Shown here: positions 17,660 to 26,125 of the stretch, piece after piece
Layout: each line of letters opens with the position of its first letter
How positions within the stretch are numbered: position 1 is the first letter of the stretch
Assembly: GCA_003225055.1 (NCBI GenBank)
Contig: QIAU01000153.1
Location: forward strand, 1-49,717
Reading direction: 5' to 3'
Length of the DNA: 49,717 nt
Source: Acidobacteriota bacterium
GTDB lineage: Bacteria > Acidobacteriota > Terriglobia > Terriglobales > Acidobacteriaceae
Position numbers and translations under genes: made by a program
Notes under the pieces: model-generated
What the model was told of the DNA's origin: nothing
Databases searched by the model: none
The model's input: the letters and a program-made list of their open reading frames with translations, nothing else

Positions 17660-19189
17660 ATGGAAGATAGCCCTGTGGCAATTGGAGAAGCTCTCAAACC
17701 GGTAAGCGACCCCGCTCCCACGACTCCATCGCGTGTGCCCGAAGATCACCTGCACACGATGGCGAAGGCCTTCGCCTGGAGCGGTACGGGCATGTGGTCC
17801 ACCCAGCTTTTTACCTGGCTGGCCACATTCACCGTTGCCCGCCTGCTGGCACCGTCGGATTACGGCCTGATCGGGATAGCCCAGATTTTTGTGGGACTGG
17901 TGATGGAGGTAAACGACCATGGGCTCGGATTGACAGTGGTCAATCTGCAGGATTTGACCGAGCGCCAGATCGGTCAACTCAACACGCTATCAGTCCTGTT
18001 TGGCGCCACGGCGTTCTGCCTGTCGTGCCTGGTCGCCCGTCCGCTCGGCGTGTTTTTCCGGATGCCGCATTTGCCGCTGCTGATTATCGCCCTGAGCGTA
18101 ACCTTCTTGATCAGGGCGATGAAGACCATTCCTGCGGCGCTTCTGCAACGGAATATACAATTCAGGGCGTTGGCGGGAATTGAGGCTGCCTCCTATTTCA
18201 CCTATGCAGCTAGTACGCTGCTAACAGCTTTTCTCGGGTTTGGCTACTGGAGCCTTGTCACTGGACTCGTGGCGCTGTCTTTATGTTCGGCGACGATGAC
18301 TTTGCGCCAACGTCGTCACTGTTTTGCGTGGCCTGACATGCGCTCGCTCCGTTATCCGCTAAAGTTCACCGGGCATATGCTGGTGAGCGGACTTTCCTGG
18401 TATGTGTATGCGAATTCGGACCTCCTGGTGGCTGGGCGCGTACTGGGACAATCGGCGGTAGGCACATACACGTTTGCTGTGACCCTGGCCAGTGCGCCGG
18501 CAGACAAGATCACGGGCTTGATTCAGCGGGTTGTGCCTTCGTTCTTTGCGGCCGCCCATGAAGAAAAACCGATCCTGCGTTCCTATTTACTGACCCTGTC
18601 GGAGATCGTATTCGTATTTCTCTTGCCGGCGACCCTGGGGTTGGCGATTGTTGCCGACCAGTTCATTACGGTTGCCCTCGGGCCAAAGTGGCTTCCGGCA
18701 GTTACTCCGCTCCGCATTTTGCTCATGTACGCCACCGCCAAGGCGCTGACTAACACCCTCTCGCCCATGCTGAATGCGAAACGGCAGTCGCATTACACAA
18801 TGTGGACCAACGTGGCGGCTGCGGTCTATTTTCCGATTGGATTTTTCATCGGCGCCCGTTGGGGAACTGCGGGAATCGCTGCCACCTGGGTTGCGCTCTA
18901 CCCGTTTCTGGCAGTTCCGCTTTTCTGGCGCACATTCAGGGAAATTGAGTTGCACTGGACCGAATATGCGCGGGCGCTCTGGCCTGCGTTCAGCTGCTGC
19001 ATTCTCATGGCATTGGCCGTCATCCTGCTTGGCATGAGCTTGCCCGCAGCGTGGCCGCAGCCTGCACGGCTGGTTCTCGAGATCGCAGTCGGAGCGGCCA
19101 CGTATTCGTCATGCATGCTGGTGCTTCATCGTAGAGAGCTACGCAGGCTATATCGAATTATTCGTCCCGGAGAGCCTGTATGCGCGTGA
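17660..19189 (+). CDS. polysaccharide repeat-unit flippase (Wzx / MOP superfamily)
   Basis: A 509-residue membrane protein with about 12 to 14 hydrophobic helices. The N-terminal part has WSTQLFTWLATFTVARLLAP, followed by DYGLIGIAQIFVGL, the typical start of oligosaccharide flippases. A central loop with YPLKFTGHMLVSGLSWY and the second half (about 290-490) complete the family architecture. It should move lipid-linked repeat units across the inner membrane for polymerisation by the O-antigen polymerase. It starts 15 bases after the GT2 gene. Confidence 0.92.
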   Translation: MEDSPVAIGEALKPVSDPAPTTPSRVPEDHLHTMAKAFAWSGTGMWSTQLFTWLATFTVARLLAPSDYGLIGIAQIFVGLVMEVNDHGLGLTVVNLQDLTERQIGQLNTLSVLFGATAFCLSCLVARPLGVFFRMPHLPLLIIALSVTFLIRAMKTIPAALLQRNIQFRALAGIEAASYFTYAASTLLTAFLGFGYWSLVTGLVALSLCSATMTLRQRRHCFAWPDMRSLRYPLKFTGHMLVSGLSWYVYANSDLLVAGRVLGQSAVGTYTFAVTLASAPADKITGLIQRVVPSFFAAAHEEKPILRSYLLTLSEIVFVFLLPATLGLAIVADQFITVALGPKWLPAVTPLRILLMYATAKALTNTLSPMLNAKRQSHYTMWTNVAAAVYFPIGFFIGARWGTAGIAATWVALYPFLAVPLFWRTFREIELHWTEYARALWPAFSCCILMALAVILLGMSLPAAWPQPARLVLEIAVGAATYSSCMLVLHRRELRRLYRIIRPGEPVCA

Positions 19190-19202
19190 AACGTCAGCGC
19201 GC

Positions 19203-20315
19203 TTGCCGGGATCAAAATTTTCAAGGCGCGTCCACCCGCAGATTCCTTTACTGATGCTGATGCGTTCCGGAATTGTTCTAGTCCTCTGCGTAGCCGCGGT
19301 GGTCGTATTCACTACTTCCAGACGGACGGCCAAACATGTTGATGCGCCAAAATCCGTTCCCGTTCGTGAGCCCGGGCAGGAGCACGCTCGCGTTCGGCGT
19401 ATTAACCGCTATGTTTCTCCCGAAGGCAATGACGGTGCCGATGGGTCCAAGGCGCATCCCTGGAGAACGCTTCAGAAAGCGGCTGACCTGGTCGGACCGG
19501 GCGTTACGGTGCATGTTGCCCCGGGAGTGTATGTCAGCGACGAAGATCTGAAGACCACGGTCAGTGGCACGCGCACAGCCATGATTCGCTATGTGTCCGA
19601 CGTTAATGGCCAAGCACTCCTCCGCTGCACAAAAAGCGGGAACTCAGCCGTGTGGTGGAACCAGGGCGACTACGTGGAGATCGAGGGCTTTGACATCTCA
19701 GGAAGTGGCGCTTTGGGGATTTACAACCAGGGCTCTCACACTCGACTAATTAGCAACACGATTCATGACATTCCTGCGCCGGGCTGCCCGCACGACGGGG
19801 GAGCCGGAATCGATAACGGGAATTATGCCGGTTCCGACGACGATGTTATAGGCAACACCGTCTACGACATTGGAGATTGGCAGGTAGCGTGTCCGCGCGT
19901 TCACGGCATCTATCACTCCAACCGGGGAGGGCACATCGAGAACAACGTCGTGTTTCGAAATCAGGGTTGGGGCGTTCACCTGTGGCATGCAGCCAGCAAC
20001 GTGACCATAAGCGGCAATCGGGTGGCGGATAACGGATATGGCGGCATACTGATCGGCTCTGTGGCCTCCGACTTCCCGGCCGGAGCGGGGGCTAACGATC
20101 AGACGATAGTGTCCGACAACCTGGTCGTCCACAACGGCATTGCATCCGGCGCAGCCGGATACGGAATCGAAGAATACGGAGACGTGGGCACAGACAATCG
20201 CTACGAAAACAACATAGTCCGCATGAACCGACCCGGCGATTGGAATCTCAAAGAGACAGATCTCGCCGCCCGCATTTTGAAAATGGTTGGCGTACGCTCC
20301 GACCGGGAACAATGA
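19203..20315 (+). CDS. membrane-anchored right-handed parallel beta-helix protein
   Basis: Up to 370 residues from TTG 19203; ATG 19254 or 19260 would give a shorter form beginning at the membrane segment (about residues 18-37, GIVLVLCVAAVVVF). After a basic linker comes a DUF1565/NosD-like start (YVSPEGNDGADGSKAHPW). Repeated beta-helix coils follow (GDYVEIEGFDISGSG, NTIHDIPAPGCPHDGG, NNVVFRNQGWGVHLWHA). Such folds occur in polysaccharide lyases, epimerases and hydrolases. A close paralogue lies at 23433-24704 on the opposite strand. Position between flippase and export genes suggests periplasmic modification or trimming of the polymer. The catalytic residues cannot be named. Confidence 0.88.
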   Translation: MPGSKFSRRVHPQIPLLMLMRSGIVLVLCVAAVVVFTTSRRTAKHVDAPKSVPVREPGQEHARVRRINRYVSPEGNDGADGSKAHPWRTLQKAADLVGPGVTVHVAPGVYVSDEDLKTTVSGTRTAMIRYVSDVNGQALLRCTKSGNSAVWWNQGDYVEIEGFDISGSGALGIYNQGSHTRLISNTIHDIPAPGCPHDGGAGIDNGNYAGSDDDVIGNTVYDIGDWQVACPRVHGIYHSNRGGHIENNVVFRNQGWGVHLWHAASNVTISGNRVADNGYGGILIGSVASDFPAGAGANDQTIVSDNLVVHNGIASGAAGYGIEEYGDVGTDNRYENNIVRMNRPGDWNLKETDLAARILKMVGVRSDREQ

Positions 20316-20395
20316 CTTTTGCGGATATGCCAGCCTAGGTCTACTTGTAACAACTTCTAACATGGACTTGCGTCCGCTCACATAAGGTTGCAAGC

Positions 20396-22174
20396 ATGCA
20401 GTCAATTATACCCAGAGACGTTCTGCAGCGTCTAGAACGGACAGAACGGACGGTGTGTGTAGTCGACGCGAGCCGGTCCCCGCAACTAGATCCTGCGCAT
20501 CAGGCTAGTAGGCGGCTGCGAGTGGGCGTACTTGTGAGTGTGGGCAAGCTTCCCGCGTGGATGCTCACCGTGCTTGAGCGCATAAACGAGTCTCCCTCGC
20601 TTGAACTTGTCTTGATCAGAGTTGAAAGCGAGCGGGCCCGACAGACATCGGCGAGTTGGCGTTACTTTATTCTTAATCTTTGGAAGAGGTTCGATTCCAT
20701 CAGCTTTGCAAAGGAGAATACTGCGCTCAGGTTGGCCGATACCCCACACGAACTAAATCACGTGAACACCTTGCATATTGCGCCGGGATTACTGAGCGAC
20801 ACCGACCTGGAACGGCTCAAGGCCGCCCAACTCGACGTCATCCTAAGCCTGGATCAGGATGATCTCATTCCTCGACTCCTGGATACGGCTGAGCATGGCG
20901 TTTGGTCATTGTGTGATGGACACGAGAATGCGACGGCAGAGAACGCGTTGTGGGACATAGTGGAGAGACGGGATGTTTCTCCTGCCGCCATCGTGCGGCA
21001 CACTCGAACCGGCAGCGAAGTTGTCTATCATTCAGTTTTTGCTTGCGACCCCAGATCCCTGGCGCGGCATCGCAACCGAGTCTGTTCGCGCTGGCCAACA
21101 TTCGTCCACCAGGCATTACTCAACTATTCCTCGGCAACTCCTAAGCAAGTTCGTGGCGTCAAGTCCGTCGCTCCCGAGATGGCGGTGCAACGCGGCCTGC
21201 CCGGGAATCTCCAGATGCTGACCTTCCTGGTCTGCCAGTTTGGAGACGGCTTGCTGCGAAAGATCCGGAGAAGCGTGTTTCAAGAACAGTGGTTAATCGG
21301 TATTCGGCACAGACGCACGGGCAACGACGCTTTCCGACTGGGTGCATTCAATCTTATCAGTGCTCCTCCGGGGCACTTCTACGCGGATCCCTTCGTTTTC
21401 GAGACTGAGGGTGAACAATATCTCTTCTTTGAAGACTACGTGCGGGGCCAAAGTAAGGGCGTCATCGCGTGCATTCAGATCGATGACTCGGGATTCGTGG
21501 GAGAACCGAAAGTAGTTCTCGAAACGGACTACCACTTGTCTAATCCCACAATTTTCCGATGGGAAGGGCAGAGCTATATGCTTCCCGAAACCCGCGACAG
21601 TGGCCGGATCTCGCTGTTTCGCGCGGTGGATTTTCCGTGGCGCTGGGAGTTTGACAGGGTTCTGATTGACTCCGTGTGGGCGGTGGATCCCACTTTGTTT
21701 GAGCATGCCGGCAAGTTTTGGATGTTTGCGGGAGGAGTCGAAAGGAACGGCCTCATCGATGGTGAGTTGTTTTTATTCTTCTCAGATTCGCCCTTTGGAC
21801 CCTGGGTGGGCCACCCGCGTAATCCGGTCGTTGCCGATGCCAGGCGGGCGCGACCAGCCGGCCAGGTCTTTACGCTCCAAGGACAGCTGGTCCGGCCGGG
21901 TCAGGACTGCGCGCGAAGATATGGTCGCGCGGTGGTACTAAACCGGATCGAGGTGTTGTCCGAGACGCAATACCGCGAATCGCCCTTTCTTACCCTGGGA
22001 TCTGATTGGTTTCCGGGCAACATCGGGACCCATGTCTTGAATCAGTCTGCCAACTATCAAGTGGTGGACGGGCGATTTTACTCCCCCAAATACTCAGCCG
22101 GTGGCTCGTTCGTCTGTTTTTGGAATCGCATTTTACCTTCTTCATCTTGCTTTAAGGTCCCGCGGAGGGCATAA
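20396..22174 (+). CDS. formyltransferase-like domain fused to a GINT1-N/beta-propeller-like domain
   Basis: A 592-residue protein; ATG 20396 follows AAGG at eight bases. Residues about 40-240 resemble the Rossmann-like N-terminal domain of sugar and methionyl-tRNA formyltransferases (LRVGVLVSVGKLPAWML, LDVILSLDQDDLIPRLLD, HGVWSLCDG), but the usual Asn-His-Asp catalytic set is not clearly present. Residues about 295-590 resemble the N-terminal domain of plant GlcN-inositolphosphorylceramide transferase, with propeller-like repeats FYADPFVFETEGEQYLFFED, NPTIFRWEGQSYMLPET and DPTLFEHAGKFWMFAGG, then an ARPAGQ segment. It could modify an amino sugar in the repeat unit. The domain calls are by pattern; the activity is unknown. 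Confidence 0.78.
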   Translation: MQSIIPRDVLQRLERTERTVCVVDASRSPQLDPAHQASRRLRVGVLVSVGKLPAWMLTVLERINESPSLELVLIRVESERARQTSASWRYFILNLWKRFDSISFAKENTALRLADTPHELNHVNTLHIAPGLLSDTDLERLKAAQLDVILSLDQDDLIPRLLDTAEHGVWSLCDGHENATAENALWDIVERRDVSPAAIVRHTRTGSEVVYHSVFACDPRSLARHRNRVCSRWPTFVHQALLNYSSATPKQVRGVKSVAPEMAVQRGLPGNLQMLTFLVCQFGDGLLRKIRRSVFQEQWLIGIRHRRTGNDAFRLGAFNLISAPPGHFYADPFVFETEGEQYLFFEDYVRGQSKGVIACIQIDDSGFVGEPKVVLETDYHLSNPTIFRWEGQSYMLPETRDSGRISLFRAVDFPWRWEFDRVLIDSVWAVDPTLFEHAGKFWMFAGGVERNGLIDGELFLFFSDSPFGPWVGHPRNPVVADARRARPAGQVFTLQGQLVRPGQDCARRYGRAVVLNRIEVLSETQYRESPFLTLGSDWFPGNIGTHVLNQSANYQVVDGRFYSPKYSAGGSFVCFWNRILPSSSCFKVPRRA

Positions 22175-22179
22175 AGTTT

Positions 22180-23184
22180 ATGTTGTCAAATGTCCGGACG
22201 TTTGGCGTGCTGGTGAGCTTTCTTCTCCTATCTCTTCTGCTGCCCGTATGCAGCCAGAAAATAGGGGCCACGCAGTCGACAGTCACTCCTCAGGCTACAC
22301 CGGTTCAAAACGCACCGGCCCAGAACACACCTGTCCAGAACACATCTGCGCAGGGGAAGCCAGCTGCCACTCAAGATTTGCTGATCGGTGGCGGTGATCT
22401 CCTGGAGGTCACAGTCGAGGGCGCTTCTGACTACGACAAGGAAGTTCGAGTAAATCACGATGGTGAAATTTACCTTCCGCTCATCGGTGCGGTTAAGGCG
22501 GCAGGTCTGTCGATCACGCAGGCGCAGGCTCTCATCGCAAAACGGCTCAAAGAGGGAAATTTCTTTACCGATCCTCAAGTCACTGTCTTTGCGAGAGAAT
22601 ATGCGACGCAGGGGATTTCAGTGCTGGGGGAAGTGCAGAAGCCGGGCATCTATCCCCTGCTTGGCTCGCACAAGTTGTTCGACGTAATTTCTGCCGCGGG
22701 CGGAACCACTCCGAAAGCCGGCAATACGGTAATGATCGCGCGCCGGGAACATCCCGCCCAGGTTGAAACGGTGCAGCTGCCTCGCGATAACAAGGATTGG
22801 ATCCTCAGCAACGTCGCTGCGCAGCCTGGTGACACCGTTATGGTCTCCAAAGCCGGAATTGTCTATGTGGTAGGAGACGTGCGCCAACCCGGCGGCTTTG
22901 TCATGGAGAACTCGCAGATGACAGTCTTGCAGGCTATTGCCATGGCTCAAGGCGCCAATCCTACTGCTTCCTTGCAACACGCCAAGCTCATCCGAAAGAC
23001 GGCTTCAGGCCCGCAGGAAACACCCGTTGCTCTGAACCGCATCTTGGCGGCAAAGGCCTCTGATTTTAATCTCCAAGCTGAAGATATTCTGTTCGTGCCG
23101 AGCAGCAAGGCCAAGGCCGGGGCTCGCAAAGGCCTAGACGCAATCCTGCAGACCGCAGCAATGCTTGCGGTCTATCATCCATGA
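22180..23184 (+). CDS. polysaccharide export outer-membrane protein (Wza-like)
   Basis: A 334-residue exported protein. The signal peptide covers about residues 1-24, with a Cys in LLLPVCSQ that is only a marginal lipobox. A low-complexity linker of Gln, Asn, Thr, Pro and Ala (about 38-62) follows. The poly-export domain starts near 67 (GGGDLLEVTVEGA), with GEIYLPLIGAVKAAGLS and TDPQVTVFAREY. Two SLBB-type segments follow (SVLGEVQKPGIYPLLGSHK and VYVVGDVRQPGGFVME). Wza-type proteins form the outer-membrane exit pore for capsule and exopolysaccharide and act with the Wzc-like kinase. It is the last gene of the operon and starts five bases after the preceding stop. Confidence 0.93.
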   Translation: MLSNVRTFGVLVSFLLLSLLLPVCSQKIGATQSTVTPQATPVQNAPAQNTPVQNTSAQGKPAATQDLLIGGGDLLEVTVEGASDYDKEVRVNHDGEIYLPLIGAVKAAGLSITQAQALIAKRLKEGNFFTDPQVTVFAREYATQGISVLGEVQKPGIYPLLGSHKLFDVISAAGGTTPKAGNTVMIARREHPAQVETVQLPRDNKDWILSNVAAQPGDTVMVSKAGIVYVVGDVRQPGGFVMENSQMTVLQAIAMAQGANPTASLQHAKLIRKTASGPQETPVALNRILAAKASDFNLQAEDILFVPSSKAKAGARKGLDAILQTAAMLAVYHP

Positions 23185-23361
23185 GTGGCCTCCCGACCCG
23201 TCCCCGATAGGGTCCATTCCCTGCACTTCTAGCTTCCTGCCATAGTGCGTCACGCACTCTTCGCCGGTCCTACTTGCACCCGTCCGTAAAGCCATCTTCC
23301 GGTGGTCAGGCAGGGATGATTCGGCTCCGCCGGAAGTCCGTCTATTCCCCGCTCGCCTCTG

Positions 23362-23398
23362 CAAAAATAAAAACGCCAGGAGACATGCTCCTGGCGTT
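23362..23398 (-). terminator. Rho-independent terminator of the beta-helix lipoprotein gene
   Basis: Read on the minus strand, an 11-pair perfect stem (AACGCCAGGAG with CTCCTGGCGTT, loop CATGT) is followed by TTTTTATTTTT. It lies 35 bases past the stop of the gene at 23433-24704. In the plus direction no U-run follows the stem, so it is not an obvious terminator for the exopolysaccharide operon that converges from the other side. Confidence 0.85.
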
Positions 23399-23432
23399 CG
23401 GCTGGTGTGCCGATTGATGCCTGGAAATTGAA

Positions 23433-24704
23433 CTACGGCTCGGGGTAGGAGCCTACAGTGCTGCCGTATTGATAGGCACCACGACTCCAGGTGCCGTTGA
23501 TCGGACGTGGACCGCGATCATGATCATCCGACGGCGCTGCCGTGCTGGTTCCGCTGGTTGCAGCCGGACTGACGGATTGCAAACGGTAATTGCCGCGGCC
23601 GTCGCCTGTGTACCACTTGAACGAAGGCGCGGAGGTGATAGTGCCGGTGTGTGTATTGGCGATCAGACTCCAGTTAACCGGCCCGTTCTTGTAAACCAGG
23701 TTGTTCAGATATTTAATGTGCGAGCCAACGTCTCCATACTCTTCGATGCCGTTTCCCTGGCCACCCGAGACCAAGCCGTTACGGAAGACGATGTTGTTGC
23801 TGATAGTGCTGTAGTCCTGGACACCGGAGCCGCTGGGGAAGTCGCTGGATTGCGCCCCGATCAGAATTCCGCCGTAGGCGTTGTTGAACACGCTGTTGTT
23901 AGCGATCACGATCTGGTTTGCCGCATGCCAGGTGTGAATGCCCCATCCTTGGTTACGGAAGACAACATTGTTTGTGACGTGGCCTCGCTGGTTGGCATGA
24001 TAGATGCCATGCACGCGTGAACATGGCGAGTTGTAGTCGCCGATGTCGTGAACCCAATTGCCGATGATGTCGTCATCGGAGGCTGAGTAGTTGCCGTCGT
24101 GGATGCCCGCGCCGCCGTCGTTGGGGCAGCCGGGAGCAGGGATGTTATGCACGTGATTCCCGATGATCCGAGTGGACGAGCCTTCGTTGTAGATGCCCAG
24201 GTCGCCGACTCCCGTGATATCGAATCCTTGAATCTCCACGTAATCCCCCTGGTTCCACCAGGTCGCGGAATTGCCCATTTGAGTAGAAGTGAGCTTAGCG
24301 CCCCATCTTTGATCGGAAACCCACCGGATAGGGGCAGCGGCGGTTCCGCTGGCAGTGGTCAGCAGTCGCGCGCCACTTTCGTTGTCGCTGGGATAAGTGC
24401 CGGGGACCACGTGGATAGTAGTGCCGGGTTTGGCGGCTGAATTCGCCCGGCTGAGGCTAAGCCAGGGATGTGCTGACGAACCATCATTCGTGTCACTGCC
24501 GGAAGGGGAAACGTAAACTTGAGGTCCGAGGATGGTGCTGGTCGACCAGTTAATGCCCGCTTGTGGGCTGGCCCCTGCAGGGCTTGAGCCTGCCGGGCTG
24601 GGGGCCGCTGGACTGGGGGCTGCCGGGCTGGAATCAACCGAGCACCCAACAGCAATTATCGTTACCAACGCGAGCAAAAGAACTGGACGTGATTCCTGAA
24701 ACAT
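23433..24704 (-). CDS. lipoprotein with right-handed parallel beta-helix, paralogue of 19203-20315
   Basis: A 423-residue protein; AGGAG lies eight bases before ATG. The N-terminus is a lipoprotein signal with Cys21 in TIIAVGCS, then a PSPA/PAGS low-complexity linker (about 26-47). The remainder has the same beta-helix sequence as the operon gene: YVSPSGSDTNDGSSAHPW, GDYVEIQGFDITGVG, HNIPAPGCPNDGG, NNVVFRNQGWGIHTWHA, GNGIEEYGDVGS. By eye about two thirds of positions agree over about 250 residues. It extends further at the C-terminus (about 360-423, with RPINGTWSRGAYQYG). Predicted location is a membrane, probably the outer one. The role is probably polysaccharide binding or cleavage, inferred from fold and neighbours. 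Confidence 0.88.
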   Translation of the reverse strand: MFQESRPVLLLALVTIIAVGCSVDSSPAAPSPAAPSPAGSSPAGASPQAGINWSTSTILGPQVYVSPSGSDTNDGSSAHPWLSLSRANSAAKPGTTIHVVPGTYPSDNESGARLLTTASGTAAAPIRWVSDQRWGAKLTSTQMGNSATWWNQGDYVEIQGFDITGVGDLGIYNEGSSTRIIGNHVHNIPAPGCPNDGGAGIHDGNYSASDDDIIGNWVHDIGDYNSPCSRVHGIYHANQRGHVTNNVVFRNQGWGIHTWHAANQIVIANNSVFNNAYGGILIGAQSSDFPSGSGVQDYSTISNNIVFRNGLVSGGQGNGIEEYGDVGSHIKYLNNLVYKNGPVNWSLIANTHTGTITSAPSFKWYTGDGRGNYRLQSVSPAATSGTSTAAPSDDHDRGPRPINGTWSRGAYQYGSTVGSYPEP

Positions 24705-25036
24705 GGGGAGACTCCTGGAAAGGTTGCTTAGGGTTACCTCACCGTAGCAGCCGCGTTCTTTGCCTGCAATCCGTCAACTATCCTAAGTAGATTTAGGTTC
24801 TTTAACTTATGGGTATGCCGTTCCCCTTAGTGGAAACTAAGCGGTTCGCCCTAATTTCGCCTTCGAGGGCGGTCCTGATGTCTGAATATTGATGTGAATG
24901 GCGCAGCCGATTTCTGGCAGCGTGGGTCAGAGGAGGGCCGCGAGCCGAGGAATTTTTTCGGGCGCGAAAAGTCGGGAGTGACGGCTTCCGGCGGTTACGT
25001 TTTCGTTTGCAATAGGAGATTGGAAGATAGGAAACA
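24705..25036 (-). promoter_or_regulatory. long leader with possible structured RNA upstream of the beta-helix lipoprotein gene
   Basis: No gene is seen in these about 330 bases. On the minus strand, AGGGCGAACC (24843-24852) is followed by a hairpin CTTAGT-TTCC-ACTAAG (24826-24841) and GGGAACGGC, and much later by GGTAACCC. TTAGGG (24849-24854) can pair with CCCTAA (24728-24733) to close the whole element. The order loosely recalls a cyclic di-GMP-I (GEMM) aptamer, but the loop is not GNRA and the conserved GCAAAGC segment is not intact. This is a weak structural suggestion only. Confidence 0.2.
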
Positions 25037-25938
25037 TCACCGATGCGAATATTGTCGAGCACGATCCCGCCGTAGTGGGATGTACCATTGGCCAGTCAAT
25101 CGCTTCGCAGCCTGGTTGAGGAACCAGACAGTGGCCTGCTGCCAACGCGACCGCTTGCTTCCCACTGTGATGGCTCCCACCTCAGAGAGTGGCGTGGAGC
25201 AACGCACCGAGTAACGTCCCGACACAAGGCAGCCATCCACGACCTCCTCGCTCACGGTGGGTTGAGACGTGAACAGGACCCTGATGCCCGCGGCGGCGGC
25301 CTAGCCGACTTTCTGCGAATAGAAGCCACCGGAAACCGAAGCCGCTGTTATCGGCGCCCCGATTGCATCGCTGAGTAGCGCGCAACTTTCCCGCCATTCC
25401 CAGAGAAGCTCGTCCCAGCTAAGACTGGACATCTGCTCCGGGTGAGTGCAGGAATGACCGATCAGGCGACCACGTTGGTGCAGCTCGCGGATCTGTGAGC
25501 GACCGAGGTAGCCGGGGTGGCCGATCAAATTGGTAAACACGAAGAAGTGGCCGCGCCAGCCGACCTTCTCCAGTTCCGCCGCCACGCAATTAAGCTGCTG
25601 ACCCTGCCATCGTCGACGGTCAGAAAAACAGCGCAGTGCTCGGTCTGCGCAACCTGGTCAACCTTGGCGACAGCCTGCGCCCCCGCGCGCAATCGAATGG
25701 TCGTCAAGTGCTCCAGGGAAACTTCCTCGCTCCGGCGTGTAGACTGTCCCATGCCCGGGAGCCAACGGCGCCAACCGCGCTTTGTCAACCCCATCATGGA
25801 ATCCAATGGAGACCCACATCGTCGATACAGATCAGGAAGGTACCGATTACGGTAAATGGTCCCCTCCTGCTCCAGGGCAGAAACATGCAGCGTGAGGCAA
25901 CAGCTAGAGATGTTGAGCCAGCCTGCCGTCAGAATCAA
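25037..25938 (-). pseudogene. polysaccharide deacetylase (NodB family), frameshifted and with an amber stop
   Basis: The minus frame from 25938 reaches the NodB motif as CAVFLTVDDG. Near 25600 homology passes to another frame that supplies KVGWRGHFFVFTNLIGHPG, RLIGHSCTHPEQM (the HSxTHP zinc motif) and SVSGGFYSQKVG. A TAG at 25301-25303 stops this frame. Homology continues in the same frame beyond it with AAAAGIRVLFTSQPTV and VDGCLVSGRYSV, to a stop at 25037. NodB-type enzymes remove N- or O-acetyl groups from polysaccharides, so an intact ancestor could have served the neighbouring exopolysaccharide. Both a frameshift and a nonsense codon make it non-functional unless the sequence is wrong. 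Confidence 0.8.
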
Positions 25939-26125
25939 TTAATACAGTGGAAAATGCAGTACGGCGGGCCATCGTTCCGGGATGGCGGTTCAACAGGAAA
26001 GGACGATTGCGGGAGAAGGGCAGTAAGGAGAGGCCACGGATGGATTCGGATTGACAGACTGCAAGCTGGCGTGTGCGGCAGGCGTCCGCATTCCGTCACT
26101 CCGAGTCAATCCGCGGCCTGTATGA

